Source: Deltaproteobacteria bacterium (GTDB lineage: Bacteria > Desulfobacterota > Desulfarculia > Adiutricales > Adiutricaceae). Taken from it: 10,933 nucleotides of DNA. The stretch covers positions 1 through 10,933 of the forward strand of contig JAITJB010000172.1 in NCBI GenBank assembly GCA_031279155.1, in the 5' to 3' direction. The notes beneath the pieces were generated by a model. The model saw only the letters and a list, made by a program, of their open reading frames with translations, made no database searches and was not told the origin of the DNA. Each line of letters opens with the position of its first letter. Position 1 is the stretch's first letter. Both the position numbers and the translations under genes were made by a program. Shown here in pieces: positions 1 to 6,692 of this stretch.

Positions 1-925
1 GCCTAGGCACAGCCCGACTAAAAAAAGAATCCATAGTGTTAGCTAGCGATCTAGCTACCCAGGTTTCCGCGCGGTGAGTTTGGATGGAATAGATGTAGAG
101 CCCATCGGGATCTTCGCTAAGTTCGGCCATGATTTTTCCCGAGAGAGACAGTCGGGATAAGGCGGCTTCTAAGTCTTTGGCGTTGGTGACCGGGATGAGC
201 CTTAAGGCCGAGTCAACTAAGGAATTTGAGGGGACATAGTCGTGACCCCGCCTAATGCCTTCATCCAAGCAGTACAGAAGGCAGGCTTCCAGGCGCTGAG
301 GGGCGTTGGGCGCAAAGCCTAAGGAACTGGCCAAGCGGTCAGCTGTTTGAAAGCCAATGCCAAAAATCTCGCTTGAGAGCCGGTAAGGGTTTTCGCGGAT
401 GACTTGCTCAGCTTTTGAGCCGTAGTGTTTGAGGATCCTGATGGCCAAGGCCGGGCCTAGGTCAAAATTAGATAAAAAAGACATTAAATGTTTGAGGTTG
501 GAGACAGAACGCCAGGCCTCAATGATGCGTTCGCGGCGGATGGGACCTAAGCCTGGCACCTCAGTTAACCTCTCAGGATATTGCTCGAGTACGTCTAAGA
601 CCTCTAGGCCTAGGGCGTCAACCAAGCGGTTGGCCCAGGCCGGGCCCACGCCTTTGATGAGGCCTGAGCCTAGGTACTTGCGAAGGCCTGCCTCTGAGTC
701 TGGCGGCTTAGATACGCAGCCAGTAACCTCAAATTGCCGACCAAATCTAGGGTGGCGCTTAAATTCTCCGGTTAGTTCCACCATCTCGCCTACGGTCGGG
801 CAGTTGAGGCGGCCAACAGCCGTCACGGCTTCGGCCTGCCCGGGAACCTTAAGGAGAACAATGGAAAATCCACTTTCATCGCTAAAGTAATTTACTTTTT
901 GTATCTGACCGAAAATCGTCTCCAT
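1..925 (-). CDS. recD2: RecD2-type SF1B DNA helicase, N-terminal part (runs off the left edge)
   Basis: The reading frame starts at ATG 925-923 and stays open for 308 codons to the window edge. Seen: an N-terminal OB-like segment (about residues 1-70, with HPRFGRQF at 58-65), then helix-hairpin-helix style segments at about 85-105 (GSGLIKGVGPAWANRL), 122-135 (EVPGLGPIRRERII) and 187-204 (IFGIGFQTADRLASSLGF). RENPYRL lies at 177-183. This order and wording match RecD2 proteins (ATP-dependent 5'-3' helicases that act in DNA repair without RecBC). The family is usually about 700-850 residues, so the Walker A/B and other helicase motifs must lie beyond the window and cannot be checked. The start overlaps the trmB stop codon (TGATG), which implies translational coupling. 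GAGGAG at 942-937, inside the trmB end, is a likely ribosome binding site 11 nt upstream. No stop codon interrupts the visible part. Confidence 0.93.
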   Translation of the reverse strand, partial: METIFGQIQKVNYFSDESGFSIVLLKVPGQAEAVTAVGRLNCPTVGEMVELTGEFKRHPRFGRQFEVTGCVSKPPDSEAGLRKYLGSGLIKGVGPAWANRLVDALGLEVLDVLEQYPERLTEVPGLGPIRRERIIEAWRSVSNLKHLMSFLSNFDLGPALAIRILKHYGSKAEQVIRENPYRLSSEIFGIGFQTADRLASSLGFAPNAPQRLEACLLYCLDEGIRRGHDYVPSNSLVDSALRLIPVTNAKDLEAALSRLSLSGKIMAELSEDPDGLYIYSIQTHRAETWVARSLANTMDSFFSRAVPR

Positions 926-1863
926 CAAGGGTGGGGCTCCTCTAGAGCAGCCAGGGCCAAGGCCAGGCTCACCCCACGGGTAGGAAAGATTTGGTCTTTA
1001 AGGGCTGGACTGACTTTAAAACGACCATCTGGCTGGCGGGAAACCTTGATGTGAAACTCCTGGATAAAGTGGTCCTCCACCACTTTAGTTCGCAGTAAGC
1101 CTACCTGCCTTGATGAGTCGTATAAAAAGTCCCCAAACACCACAGACGGCTCTCCTGTAAGGTCGTGGGGGCAATAGTTGTTGGGATCGATTAGTTGACT
1201 AAAACGTGGGGTCATATCATCTGAAGCCGGCTGTGGGGCGCTCTTATGATTTTTTTTCTTGCCATTTAAATGATAGAAGGCTTTCTGGCCGAATGTTAGC
1301 CATTTGCGTTCGTATTTGGTGTCTAAAATTGCTGGGCTCTCTTGACAGGTGAGGGCCATCTCGGAATTAAGGGCTTGATCCATAGTCCATTGGGCCAGGC
1401 CATGGTGATCGGTAACCATGAAGAAGCCGCCGTCGGAAGTTAAGCGGTTGGCTAAGAGGTTAAAAAAATCGGTAGAAAAGATCCTCTTGTTTTTTTGTCT
1501 GTCATTGGGCCAGGGTACGGGAAAAAGTACCCGGACCATGGAAAGGCTTTGGGGCGTAAAAAAATACTTCAAGGCCGGGTGAGCTGGAAAGGAAACTATT
1601 CTAACGTTGTCTCGGGGCGGGGTAGCTAGGCGCCTTAAGGCCCTTTTAAGGCTGCTCCAACTAACTTCCACCCCTACGAAGTCTCGTTGCGGTGAGGCCT
1701 GCGAGGATCTAGCCAGGTACTCGCCGTTACCGAAGCCGATTTCTAACTCCAATGGGGCGCATCGTCCGAAGATCTCAGGCCAGCCATTGCCATTTACGAT
1801 TTGGACCGGTTTAAGTAGAGGCGTAAGGGATCTGTAGAATTTAGTAACTAAGTTTTCATTCAT
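925..1863 (-). CDS. trmB: tRNA (guanine-N7-)-methyltransferase, long form
   Basis: 312 residues. TrmB methylates N7 of guanine 46 in the tRNA variable loop using S-adenosylmethionine, in the cytoplasm. Seen: the SAM-binding glycine motif LEIGFGNGEYL at 40-50, an acidic end of the next strand at VGVEV (63-67), the TrmB signature region LFPVPWPNDRQ at 113-123, and GGFFMVTDHHGLAQW at 145-159. TKYERKWLTFG at 182-192 resembles the T-x-YE...G segment near the end of the usual TrmB fold. A further 110 or so residues (about 200-312) form a C-terminal extension absent from the common 210-240 residue TrmB. The usual FPDPWPK-x-RH signature reads FPVPWPNDRQ, so Asp, Lys and His positions are altered. ATG 1863 is the only in-frame ATG before an upstream stop (1905-1903); no clear Shine-Dalgarno precedes it. 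It is first in an apparent operon with recD2. The methyltransferase family is secure; exact activity is inferred. Confidence 0.9.
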   Translation of the reverse strand: MNENLVTKFYRSLTPLLKPVQIVNGNGWPEIFGRCAPLELEIGFGNGEYLARSSQASPQRDFVGVEVSWSSLKRALRRLATPPRDNVRIVSFPAHPALKYFFTPQSLSMVRVLFPVPWPNDRQKNKRIFSTDFFNLLANRLTSDGGFFMVTDHHGLAQWTMDQALNSEMALTCQESPAILDTKYERKWLTFGQKAFYHLNGKKKNHKSAPQPASDDMTPRFSQLIDPNNYCPHDLTGEPSVVFGDFLYDSSRQVGLLRTKVVEDHFIQEFHIKVSRQPDGRFKVSPALKDQIFPTRGVSLALALAALEEPHP

Positions 1864-1957
1864 TGGGCGCGTTTTTTTTACGACCGGACGGGTCCAAGAG
1901 GCCTATGGGACCTATGGCTGGTACTTTGGAAACGGTCAAGTCGTTCCGCAGACTTAT

Positions 1958-1985
1958 ATTATACAAATAATACACCATGTTTCAA
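1958..1985 (-). promoter_or_regulatory. Sigma70-like promoter for trmB-recD2
   Basis: Read on the minus strand, TTGAAA (1985-1980) is followed after 16 bp by a perfect TATAAT (1963-1958). Transcription would start near 1950, giving a leader of roughly 87 nt before the trmB ATG at 1863. The match is five of six at -35 and six of six at -10, and the site sits in the right place for the leftward operon. Start site and activity are inferred. Confidence 0.6.
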
Positions 1986-2040
1986 TTACTTTTTAAAAGG
2001 CTCGTCCATCTATTGTAAATATGAAGTGTTTCCTAAAAAG

Positions 2041-2086
2041 CATTTGGCTAGATTTTTTGGCCCGGGCCAAAAAATCTGGGCAAATG
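2041..2086. repeat. 46-bp inverted repeat with a 28-bp perfect palindromic core
   Basis: The core at 2050-2077 is a perfect palindrome centred between 2063 and 2064; each arm reads AGATTTTTTGGCCC. The outer arms CATTTG (2041-2046) and CAAATG (2081-2086) lie on the same centre, separated from the core by three positions that include one clear mismatch and one G-T wobble. T-runs come before the GC core and A-runs after it on both strands, the opposite of an intrinsic terminator. It lies about 55 bp upstream of the trmB -35 box, in a divergent region. It may be an operator, a cruciform-forming element or a mobile palindromic repeat; the sequence does not decide. Confidence 0.8.
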
Positions 2087-2113
2087 TGATTTTGAGGCCT
2101 AGCCGGGCCTAAT

Positions 2114-2290
2114 CGGGCGCTTTCTTTTCTTTCTTTCTTACTCGGCCAGTCGGTTGCTTTTTTTACATTGTTTTAGTCTTACTCGGTCGGTCGGTCAGTC
2201 GGTTTGTTGGTCGGTCGCTTTCTTTTCTTGCTTGCTTGCTTGGTTGGTCAGTCGGTCGCTTTCTTTTCTTGCTTTCGTGCTTGGCTGGTT
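2114..2290 (+). repeat. Degenerate tandem array of CTTT/CTTG and CGGT tetranucleotides, about 41-bp period
   Basis: The plus strand alternates pyrimidine blocks (CTTTC, CTTG) with GGTC/CGGT blocks. A 24-bp stretch at 2210-2233 recurs exactly at 2251-2274, an offset of 41. CTTACTCGG at 2137 recurs at 2178, again offset 41. CGCTTTCTTTTCTT at 2118 is a partial earlier copy of the 24-mer's second half. Perfect inner microsatellites are (CTTG)x4 at 2227-2242 and (CGGT)x3 at 2184-2195. About four units can be traced, the earlier ones strongly degenerate. It lies upstream of the promoter-like sequences of the first Sel1 gene. Confidence 0.75.
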
Positions 2291-2310
2291 GATTTTTTTT
2301 ATTTTTTTCT

Positions 2311-2338
2311 TTGGTAGTGTTGGAATTTTTGATATAAT
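2311..2338 (+). promoter_or_regulatory. Candidate promoter for the Sel1 genes (upstream)
   Basis: TTGGTA (2311-2316) is followed after 16 bp by TATAAT (2333-2338). The -10 box is perfect and the -35 box matches TTGACA at four of six positions. It would give a leader of about 108 nt before the ATG at 2454. The surroundings are AT-rich, so chance matches are likely; a second TATAAT lies at 2374-2379. Confidence 0.35.
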
Positions 2339-2361
2339 AAAGAGATTTAGCATCTTCTAGC

Positions 2362-2379
2362 CTTTACGTAAAGTATAAT
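2362..2379 (+). promoter_or_regulatory. 12-bp palindrome abutting a -10-like box
   Basis: CTTTACGTAAAG at 2362-2373 is a perfect palindrome and is followed directly by TATAAT at 2374-2379. No good -35 box is visible at 16-18 bp upstream of this TATAAT. A dyad in this position could be an operator for a dimeric regulator that also covers the -10 region. The role is inferred from position only. Confidence 0.3.
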
Positions 2380-2453
2380 TAAATGACAGGCTTTAGGTGC
2401 AAAATATTATATAAGTTAGTTTAATTCAGTCTTCGTCTTTCAGAGACTCATCG

Positions 2454-4724
2454 ATGACCAACAGTAACAACAACAATAACAAGAGTAATAATACTGACCA
2501 TAATTTGCCGATGCTCAAAAAAAAGGCTCAGCAAGGGCATCTGCCGTCGATAATGGAACTGGCCGCTATTTACGACGTCGGTCGCGGCCTCCCCGTTGAC
2601 CGGGTTCAGGCGGCTAGGTGGTATCTCTCAGCCGCCAAATTGGGCAGCCCACTAGCTCAGTTTAACATAGCTGACATGTATTACTATGGCGACGGCGTAC
2701 CCACTGACAAGAGCCAGGCGGCCCATTGGTACGAAGAGGCCGCCAAGCAGGGCCATCTGGAATCCCAAAAATGTTTAAGCGACATGTACTACTATGGCGA
2801 TGGCGTGCCGGTTGATAAGGCTATGTCAGATATGTGGGCCAAAAAGGTGGCCGAAAAAATTGGCTATTATCCGCCAGTTGAAAATCAGCGCGGTCTCGAC
2901 GATAGAGGTGAGCAACTAGGCGATTGGGACAATGACGATAGCGATGATGCTAACGCCAATGACCCCTTAAAAACCAAAGAACAATCTCTCCAAGAAGATC
3001 TAGGGCCAAAATTCGATCCCTCTAAGGCCGTAAATCTACTTAAAAAAGCCGCCGCCAAGGGTAATGGCGTAGCTCAGTCCTGTTTGGGCTATATGTTTTT
3101 AACTGGCCAATGCGTTCCAGCCGATCCCGTAGAGGCCTTAGTTTGGCTGCAAAAGGCCGCCGAGCAGGGTTACGGCGGGGCTAGGTTTACTATAGGTACT
3201 ATGTATTACACCGGTCAAGGGGCGCCAGTAGATAAATCAAAGGCCGTTGAATGGTATAAAAGCGCGGCCCAGGTAGGGGACTGTGACGCCCAATTTAATT
3301 TGGGATTAATGTACCTTTCTGGCGACGGGGTTGAGGAAAACAAAGTTTTAGCCTTCAAGTTTTTTTGGCAGGCTGCCGAAAATAGCCACTACGGAGCTCA
3401 ATTTAATCTGGGCATGATGTATGACAGCGGTCATGACGGCGTTCCGGTCGATAAGGTTGAGGCGGCTTTTTGGCTAAAAAAAGCCGCTCAAGGCGGCATC
3501 CCTGGCCAAGATCTCACGCCAGGCGTGGTCTTTGATCTCGATTGCGAGGCTTCAGTCGATCAGATTAAGTCCACCAGATGGTTTCGGAAGGCCTCGTTAG
3601 CTAATTCGCCTTTTTTAAATCTAAACCTAAAAAGCAAGTACGATCGAGGCGACGGCTTAGACGAGGAGATCTTCTTAGAAATGTCTCAGATTTTAGCCGA
3701 GGCCGAAAAGGGCAGTAGCGTAGCTCAGTTTATGTTGGCCAATTTATTTTTTGAGGGACAAGGCGTCCCCGAAGATAAGGCCATGGCCGCCAAGCTCTTT
3801 GAAAAGGCCGCTGAAAGCGGACATGTACTCTCCCAATTTAATCTAGCTAACATGTACCTCTACGGCCAAGGCGTTGAGGAAGACCAGCAAAAGGCTGTAG
3901 AGTGGTTTACCAAGGCCGCCAATCAAGGTAACGTCTTCGCTCAGCACTCATTAGGCTGCATCTATTACGTGGGCTATAATGGCGAGCTCGATAGGCAACA
4001 ATCGGCCTGGTGGTTTGAAAAGGCCGCCCAGCTAGGTCACAGTGGGGCTCAGTTTTATTTGGCCAGCATGTATCACCAAGGCGATGGGGTCGAGCCAGAC
4101 ATGCCAAAAGCCGTTAATTGGTACCTTAAATCGGCCGAACAAGGCGATGAGCGGGCCCAACTAAGTTTAGGCTTACTGCACTATACCGGGAGAGCTGGCC
4201 AGGTCAATTGGCTTGAAGCCGCCAAGTGGTTTGAGAAAGCGGCCATATTAGGCGTCGTTGAAGCTCAGTACAATATTGCTCTCATGTACCGAAACGGCCA
4301 AGCCATAACGCGCGACCAAACTAAAGCCATATATTGGTTTGAGAAAGCCGCAGACGGCGGACATACCGGCGCTATGGCGGCCATGGCCTTATTTTACCAG
4401 CACGGCGACGGGGTCCCGATGGATAAGGCCAAAGCCTTGGAGCTCAATACCAAAGCCGCCGAAAAGGGTAATGTCCTGGCTCAGTTTAACTTAGCCGGCA
4501 TGTTTTCCACCGGCGATGGCACTACCAAAGACAAGGTAACGGCGGCTAAGTGGTATGAAAAGGCTTCGGTCTTAGGCTACCCTGAAGCTCAGTACAATCT
4601 AGGCGTTATGCTGGTTAAAGGTGACGGCATACCCTGCGATTTGGAGCGGGGGATCAAGTGGCTCTATCTCTCGGCTGAACAGGGATTTGCCAAGGCCATC
4701 ACGGTCCTTAAGATGATTAAGTAA
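2454..4724 (+). CDS. Sel1-repeat protein without signal peptide
   Basis: 756 residues. Sel1 repeats are 36-residue alpha-solenoid units related to TPRs that serve as protein-protein scaffolds; the partner is unknown. Seen: an Asn-rich start (N5-N9), no signal peptide or membrane segment, so probably cytoplasmic. About 18 units follow the pattern AQxxLGxMYxxGxGVxxDxxxAxxWxxKAA. Units 1-3 cover about 29-136, with DMYYYGDGVP exactly 36 residues apart in units 2 and 3. A D/N-rich linker lies at about 137-186. Units resume at 187-348, two strongly degenerate units occupy about 349-420, and nine regular units end near 744. The ATG at 2454 is the first ATG after an in-frame stop (2412-2414); only a weak AGAG-type ribosome site precedes it. 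The next gene, also Sel1, starts 18 bp downstream, suggesting an operon and duplication. Beyond scaffolding, no function can be assigned. Confidence 0.93.
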   Translation: MTNSNNNNNKSNNTDHNLPMLKKKAQQGHLPSIMELAAIYDVGRGLPVDRVQAARWYLSAAKLGSPLAQFNIADMYYYGDGVPTDKSQAAHWYEEAAKQGHLESQKCLSDMYYYGDGVPVDKAMSDMWAKKVAEKIGYYPPVENQRGLDDRGEQLGDWDNDDSDDANANDPLKTKEQSLQEDLGPKFDPSKAVNLLKKAAAKGNGVAQSCLGYMFLTGQCVPADPVEALVWLQKAAEQGYGGARFTIGTMYYTGQGAPVDKSKAVEWYKSAAQVGDCDAQFNLGLMYLSGDGVEENKVLAFKFFWQAAENSHYGAQFNLGMMYDSGHDGVPVDKVEAAFWLKKAAQGGIPGQDLTPGVVFDLDCEASVDQIKSTRWFRKASLANSPFLNLNLKSKYDRGDGLDEEIFLEMSQILAEAEKGSSVAQFMLANLFFEGQGVPEDKAMAAKLFEKAAESGHVLSQFNLANMYLYGQGVEEDQQKAVEWFTKAANQGNVFAQHSLGCIYYVGYNGELDRQQSAWWFEKAAQLGHSGAQFYLASMYHQGDGVEPDMPKAVNWYLKSAEQGDERAQLSLGLLHYTGRAGQVNWLEAAKWFEKAAILGVVEAQYNIALMYRNGQAITRDQTKAIYWFEKAADGGHTGAMAAMALFYQHGDGVPMDKAKALELNTKAAEKGNVLAQFNLAGMFSTGDGTTKDKVTAAKWYEKASVLGYPEAQYNLGVMLVKGDGIPCDLERGIKWLYLSAEQGFAKAITVLKMIK

Positions 4725-4742
4725 AAAGAATATGGTGATGGT

Positions 4743-6683
4743 ATGATACGTGTTTTTGGCCAGAGCCTGCGAGCTTTGAGGGCAGGATCTTTGAAGTTAA
4801 GTTCTTTGAGGTCAGGCTCTTTGAGCTTAAGACGCGCTTATAATCTAGCCTTTAAATTTCTGCCCAAAGTTTTGACCCTTGGGCTTTTTTTGGTTGCCTT
4901 CTTTTTTTGGTCAAGTTCTCTTTTAATGGCCCAAAGCCCACTAGAGCTTCCTAGTCAAATATTGGAAAACCCCAAGGCGGCTATTGAGCTCTATGAAAAG
5001 GCCGCCAAAGATGGCGATCTACAGGCCGCTTTTGAGCTAGGCATTATCTACGACTTAGCCGGACCGGAAACCTCCGACAAATCTAAGAGCGCCGAGTGGT
5101 TTAAGGTGGCCGCCGATGGCGGCTTGGCCGACGCTCAATTTAATTTGGGTCATATGTATCAAACAGGCGACTTAGGTCAGGTTGATTTGACTAAGGCCAT
5201 CTTTTGGTATCAAAGGGCGGCTGACCAGGGACACTATGTGGCCATGTTTAACCTGGCTCTTCTGTACGATGAAGGTCAAGGCCTTAAGGCTAACATGGCT
5301 AAAGCCTTAGAGCTTTATACTAAGTCAGCCGAGCTAGGTTTCGCGCTAGCTCAGAACAATTTGGCCTTGATGTACGATAGGGGGCGCGGCGTTGAGATGG
5401 ATAAAACCCAAGCGGCTTACTGGTTCCAGAAGGCCGCCGAGAAAGGTTTAGCCGCCGCCCAAAATAACTTGGGCCTTATGTACTATAGCGGTCAAGGCGT
5501 CAGCTTAGATATGGAAAAAGCCGCCTTCTGGTTCCAAAAGGCCGCCGATCAAGATTACGGTAAAGCCATAACCAATTTAGCCGCCCTCTACTTAGAAGGT
5601 CAAGGAGTTAAGTTAGATAAATCAAAGGCCATAGCTCTGCACAAAAAGGCGGCCGAACTAGGCGAGAGAGATTCTCAGTACGCTTTGGGCCTAATGTACC
5701 AAAATGGCGATGGCGTACCCCAAGATTTCACTGAGGCCGCCTTCTGGTACCAAAAGGCAGGCGATCAATCTCAGCCGCAGGCCTTATTTAACCTAGGCGT
5801 CATGTACCAATTCGGCGCCGGGGTTACCGAAGACACTCAAAAAGCCCTAGAATATTTTGGTATAGCAGCCGCTCTAGGCGACTTAAGAGCCCAAAACAAC
5901 TTGGGCAATATCTACATTAAAGGCGAGATAGTTGAGGCTAACTACAATATGGCCCTATGGTGGTTTGCCAAGGCGGCTGAGGGCGGTCACGCCACAGCCC
6001 AGTTTAATTTAGCCTGGTTGTACTTAAATGACGGCAGTGACGATCAATTGCCCAAGGCCCGGATGTGGTTTCAAAGGGCGGCTGAGCAAGGGATGAGTGA
6101 AGCCCAAGATAACTTAGCCGTCATGCTTGATAGCGGTGTTGGCGGGCCAAAGGACTCGGCGTTAGCCCTAAAGTGGTACCAAGAGGCCGCCGAAAAGGGC
6201 TACGCTAACGCCCAGTTTAATCTAGCCGTTAAATACTCCCAAGGTAAAGGGGTCGATGTTGACTATGAGCGGGCGGCTGAGCTCTTTACCTTGGCCGCCG
6301 ATCAAGGTCACCATGAGGCCCAAACAAATTTAGCTAACTTGTACGCCAAAGGTTTGGGCGTCAAAGAAGATCAGACCAAAGCCGTAGAGCTTCTCCAACT
6401 GGCCGCCGAAGGCGGGGCCAGCATCGCCCAATCTAACTTGGGGGACAGGTATTATGCCGGAAACGGCGTAAAGGTCGATAAGGCCAAGGCCGCCCATTGG
6501 TTTACCTTAGCCGTCGAAGGCGGCGTGGGTAAAGCCATGGTCATGCTCGGCTTAATGCACTACATTGGCGACGGCGTTCCCTTAGATCAAGGTAAAGCCG
6601 CTGAACTTTTAAACCGGGCCAAAAACTTACATGACCCTGAGGTCGATAGCTTATTGGAGCAGCTTGAGCTGGCTATGCAGTAA
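4743..6683 (+). CDS. Exported Sel1-repeat protein
   Basis: 646 residues. Seen: a basic N-terminal region (1-42), a hydrophobic stretch at about 43-62 (VLTLGLFLVAFFFW at 43-56) and a possible signal peptidase I site after LMA (61-63), giving a periplasmic or secreted protein. No lipobox cysteine is seen. The mature part has a half unit at 76-91, then about 15 Sel1 units of close to 36 residues from 92 to about 630, almost unbroken. Known exported Sel1 proteins (HcpA, LpnE, EsiB types) act in host contact or envelope assembly; which applies here is not visible. The n-region is unusually long for ATG 4743 and contains four SLxxx pentapeptide repeats at 11-30. TTG 4821, preceded by GAGGT at 4808-4812 with 8-nt spacing, would give a more ordinary signal peptide and is a serious alternative start. 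GGTGATGG (4734-4741) precedes ATG 4743. It probably shares a transcript with the Sel1 gene 18 bp upstream. Confidence 0.92.
   Translation: MIRVFGQSLRALRAGSLKLSSLRSGSLSLRRAYNLAFKFLPKVLTLGLFLVAFFFWSSSLLMAQSPLELPSQILENPKAAIELYEKAAKDGDLQAAFELGIIYDLAGPETSDKSKSAEWFKVAADGGLADAQFNLGHMYQTGDLGQVDLTKAIFWYQRAADQGHYVAMFNLALLYDEGQGLKANMAKALELYTKSAELGFALAQNNLALMYDRGRGVEMDKTQAAYWFQKAAEKGLAAAQNNLGLMYYSGQGVSLDMEKAAFWFQKAADQDYGKAITNLAALYLEGQGVKLDKSKAIALHKKAAELGERDSQYALGLMYQNGDGVPQDFTEAAFWYQKAGDQSQPQALFNLGVMYQFGAGVTEDTQKALEYFGIAAALGDLRAQNNLGNIYIKGEIVEANYNMALWWFAKAAEGGHATAQFNLAWLYLNDGSDDQLPKARMWFQRAAEQGMSEAQDNLAVMLDSGVGGPKDSALALKWYQEAAEKGYANAQFNLAVKYSQGKGVDVDYERAAELFTLAADQGHHEAQTNLANLYAKGLGVKEDQTKAVELLQLAAEGGASIAQSNLGDRYYAGNGVKVDKAKAAHWFTLAVEGGVGKAMVMLGLMHYIGDGVPLDQGKAAELLNRAKNLHDPEVDSLLEQLELAMQ
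4773..4832 (+). repeat. Four in-frame 15-bp repeats in a signal-peptide n-region
   Basis: Codons 11-30 of the exported Sel1 gene are four 15-bp units at 4773, 4788, 4803 and 4818, encoding ALRAG, SLKLS, SLRSG and SLSLR. Units 1 and 3 resemble each other, as do 2 and 4, so a 30-bp step is also visible (4774-4801 versus 4804-4831, 24 of 28 identical). Each 30-bp step carries a GAGG core (4778-4781, 4808-4811) roughly 9 nt before an in-frame TTG (4791, 4821), which could serve as alternative start sites. Confidence 0.75.
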
Positions 6684-6692
6684 AAAAAAGCA

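Larger units (their letters stand above)
1864..2453. other. 590-bp divergent intergenic region
   Basis: This stretch separates leftward trmB-recD2 from the rightward Sel1 genes. From left to right it holds the trmB leader (about 1864-1950), a sigma70-like promoter for trmB (1958-1985), a large inverted repeat (2041-2086), a degenerate CT/GGTC-rich tandem array (2114-2290), a T-rich tract (2292-2311), and AT-rich promoter-like sequence with a small palindrome (2311-2415). I see no convincing coding sequence. A TTG-initiated frame at 2154-2360 is low-complexity and is rejected below. Confidence 0.8.

Noticed and set aside
429..890. 153-codon plus-strand frame
   Set aside because: It is antisense to recD2, whose minus-strand translation clearly matches the RecD2 family; the plus-strand product resembles nothing.
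2050..2077. Bidirectional intrinsic terminator
   Set aside because: The T-run precedes and the A-run follows the GC core on both strands, the reverse of a terminator, and the flanking genes diverge.
2154..2360. 68-codon TTG-initiated hydrophobic frame over the intergenic array
   Set aside because: It lies mostly on the tetranucleotide array, has low-complexity composition (Ser, Phe, Leu, Trp), no ribosome binding site, and a rare start. It is best explained as a by-product of the repeats.
3907..4107. 66-codon minus-strand frame
   Set aside because: It is antisense to conserved Sel1 repeats and follows from their codon regularity.
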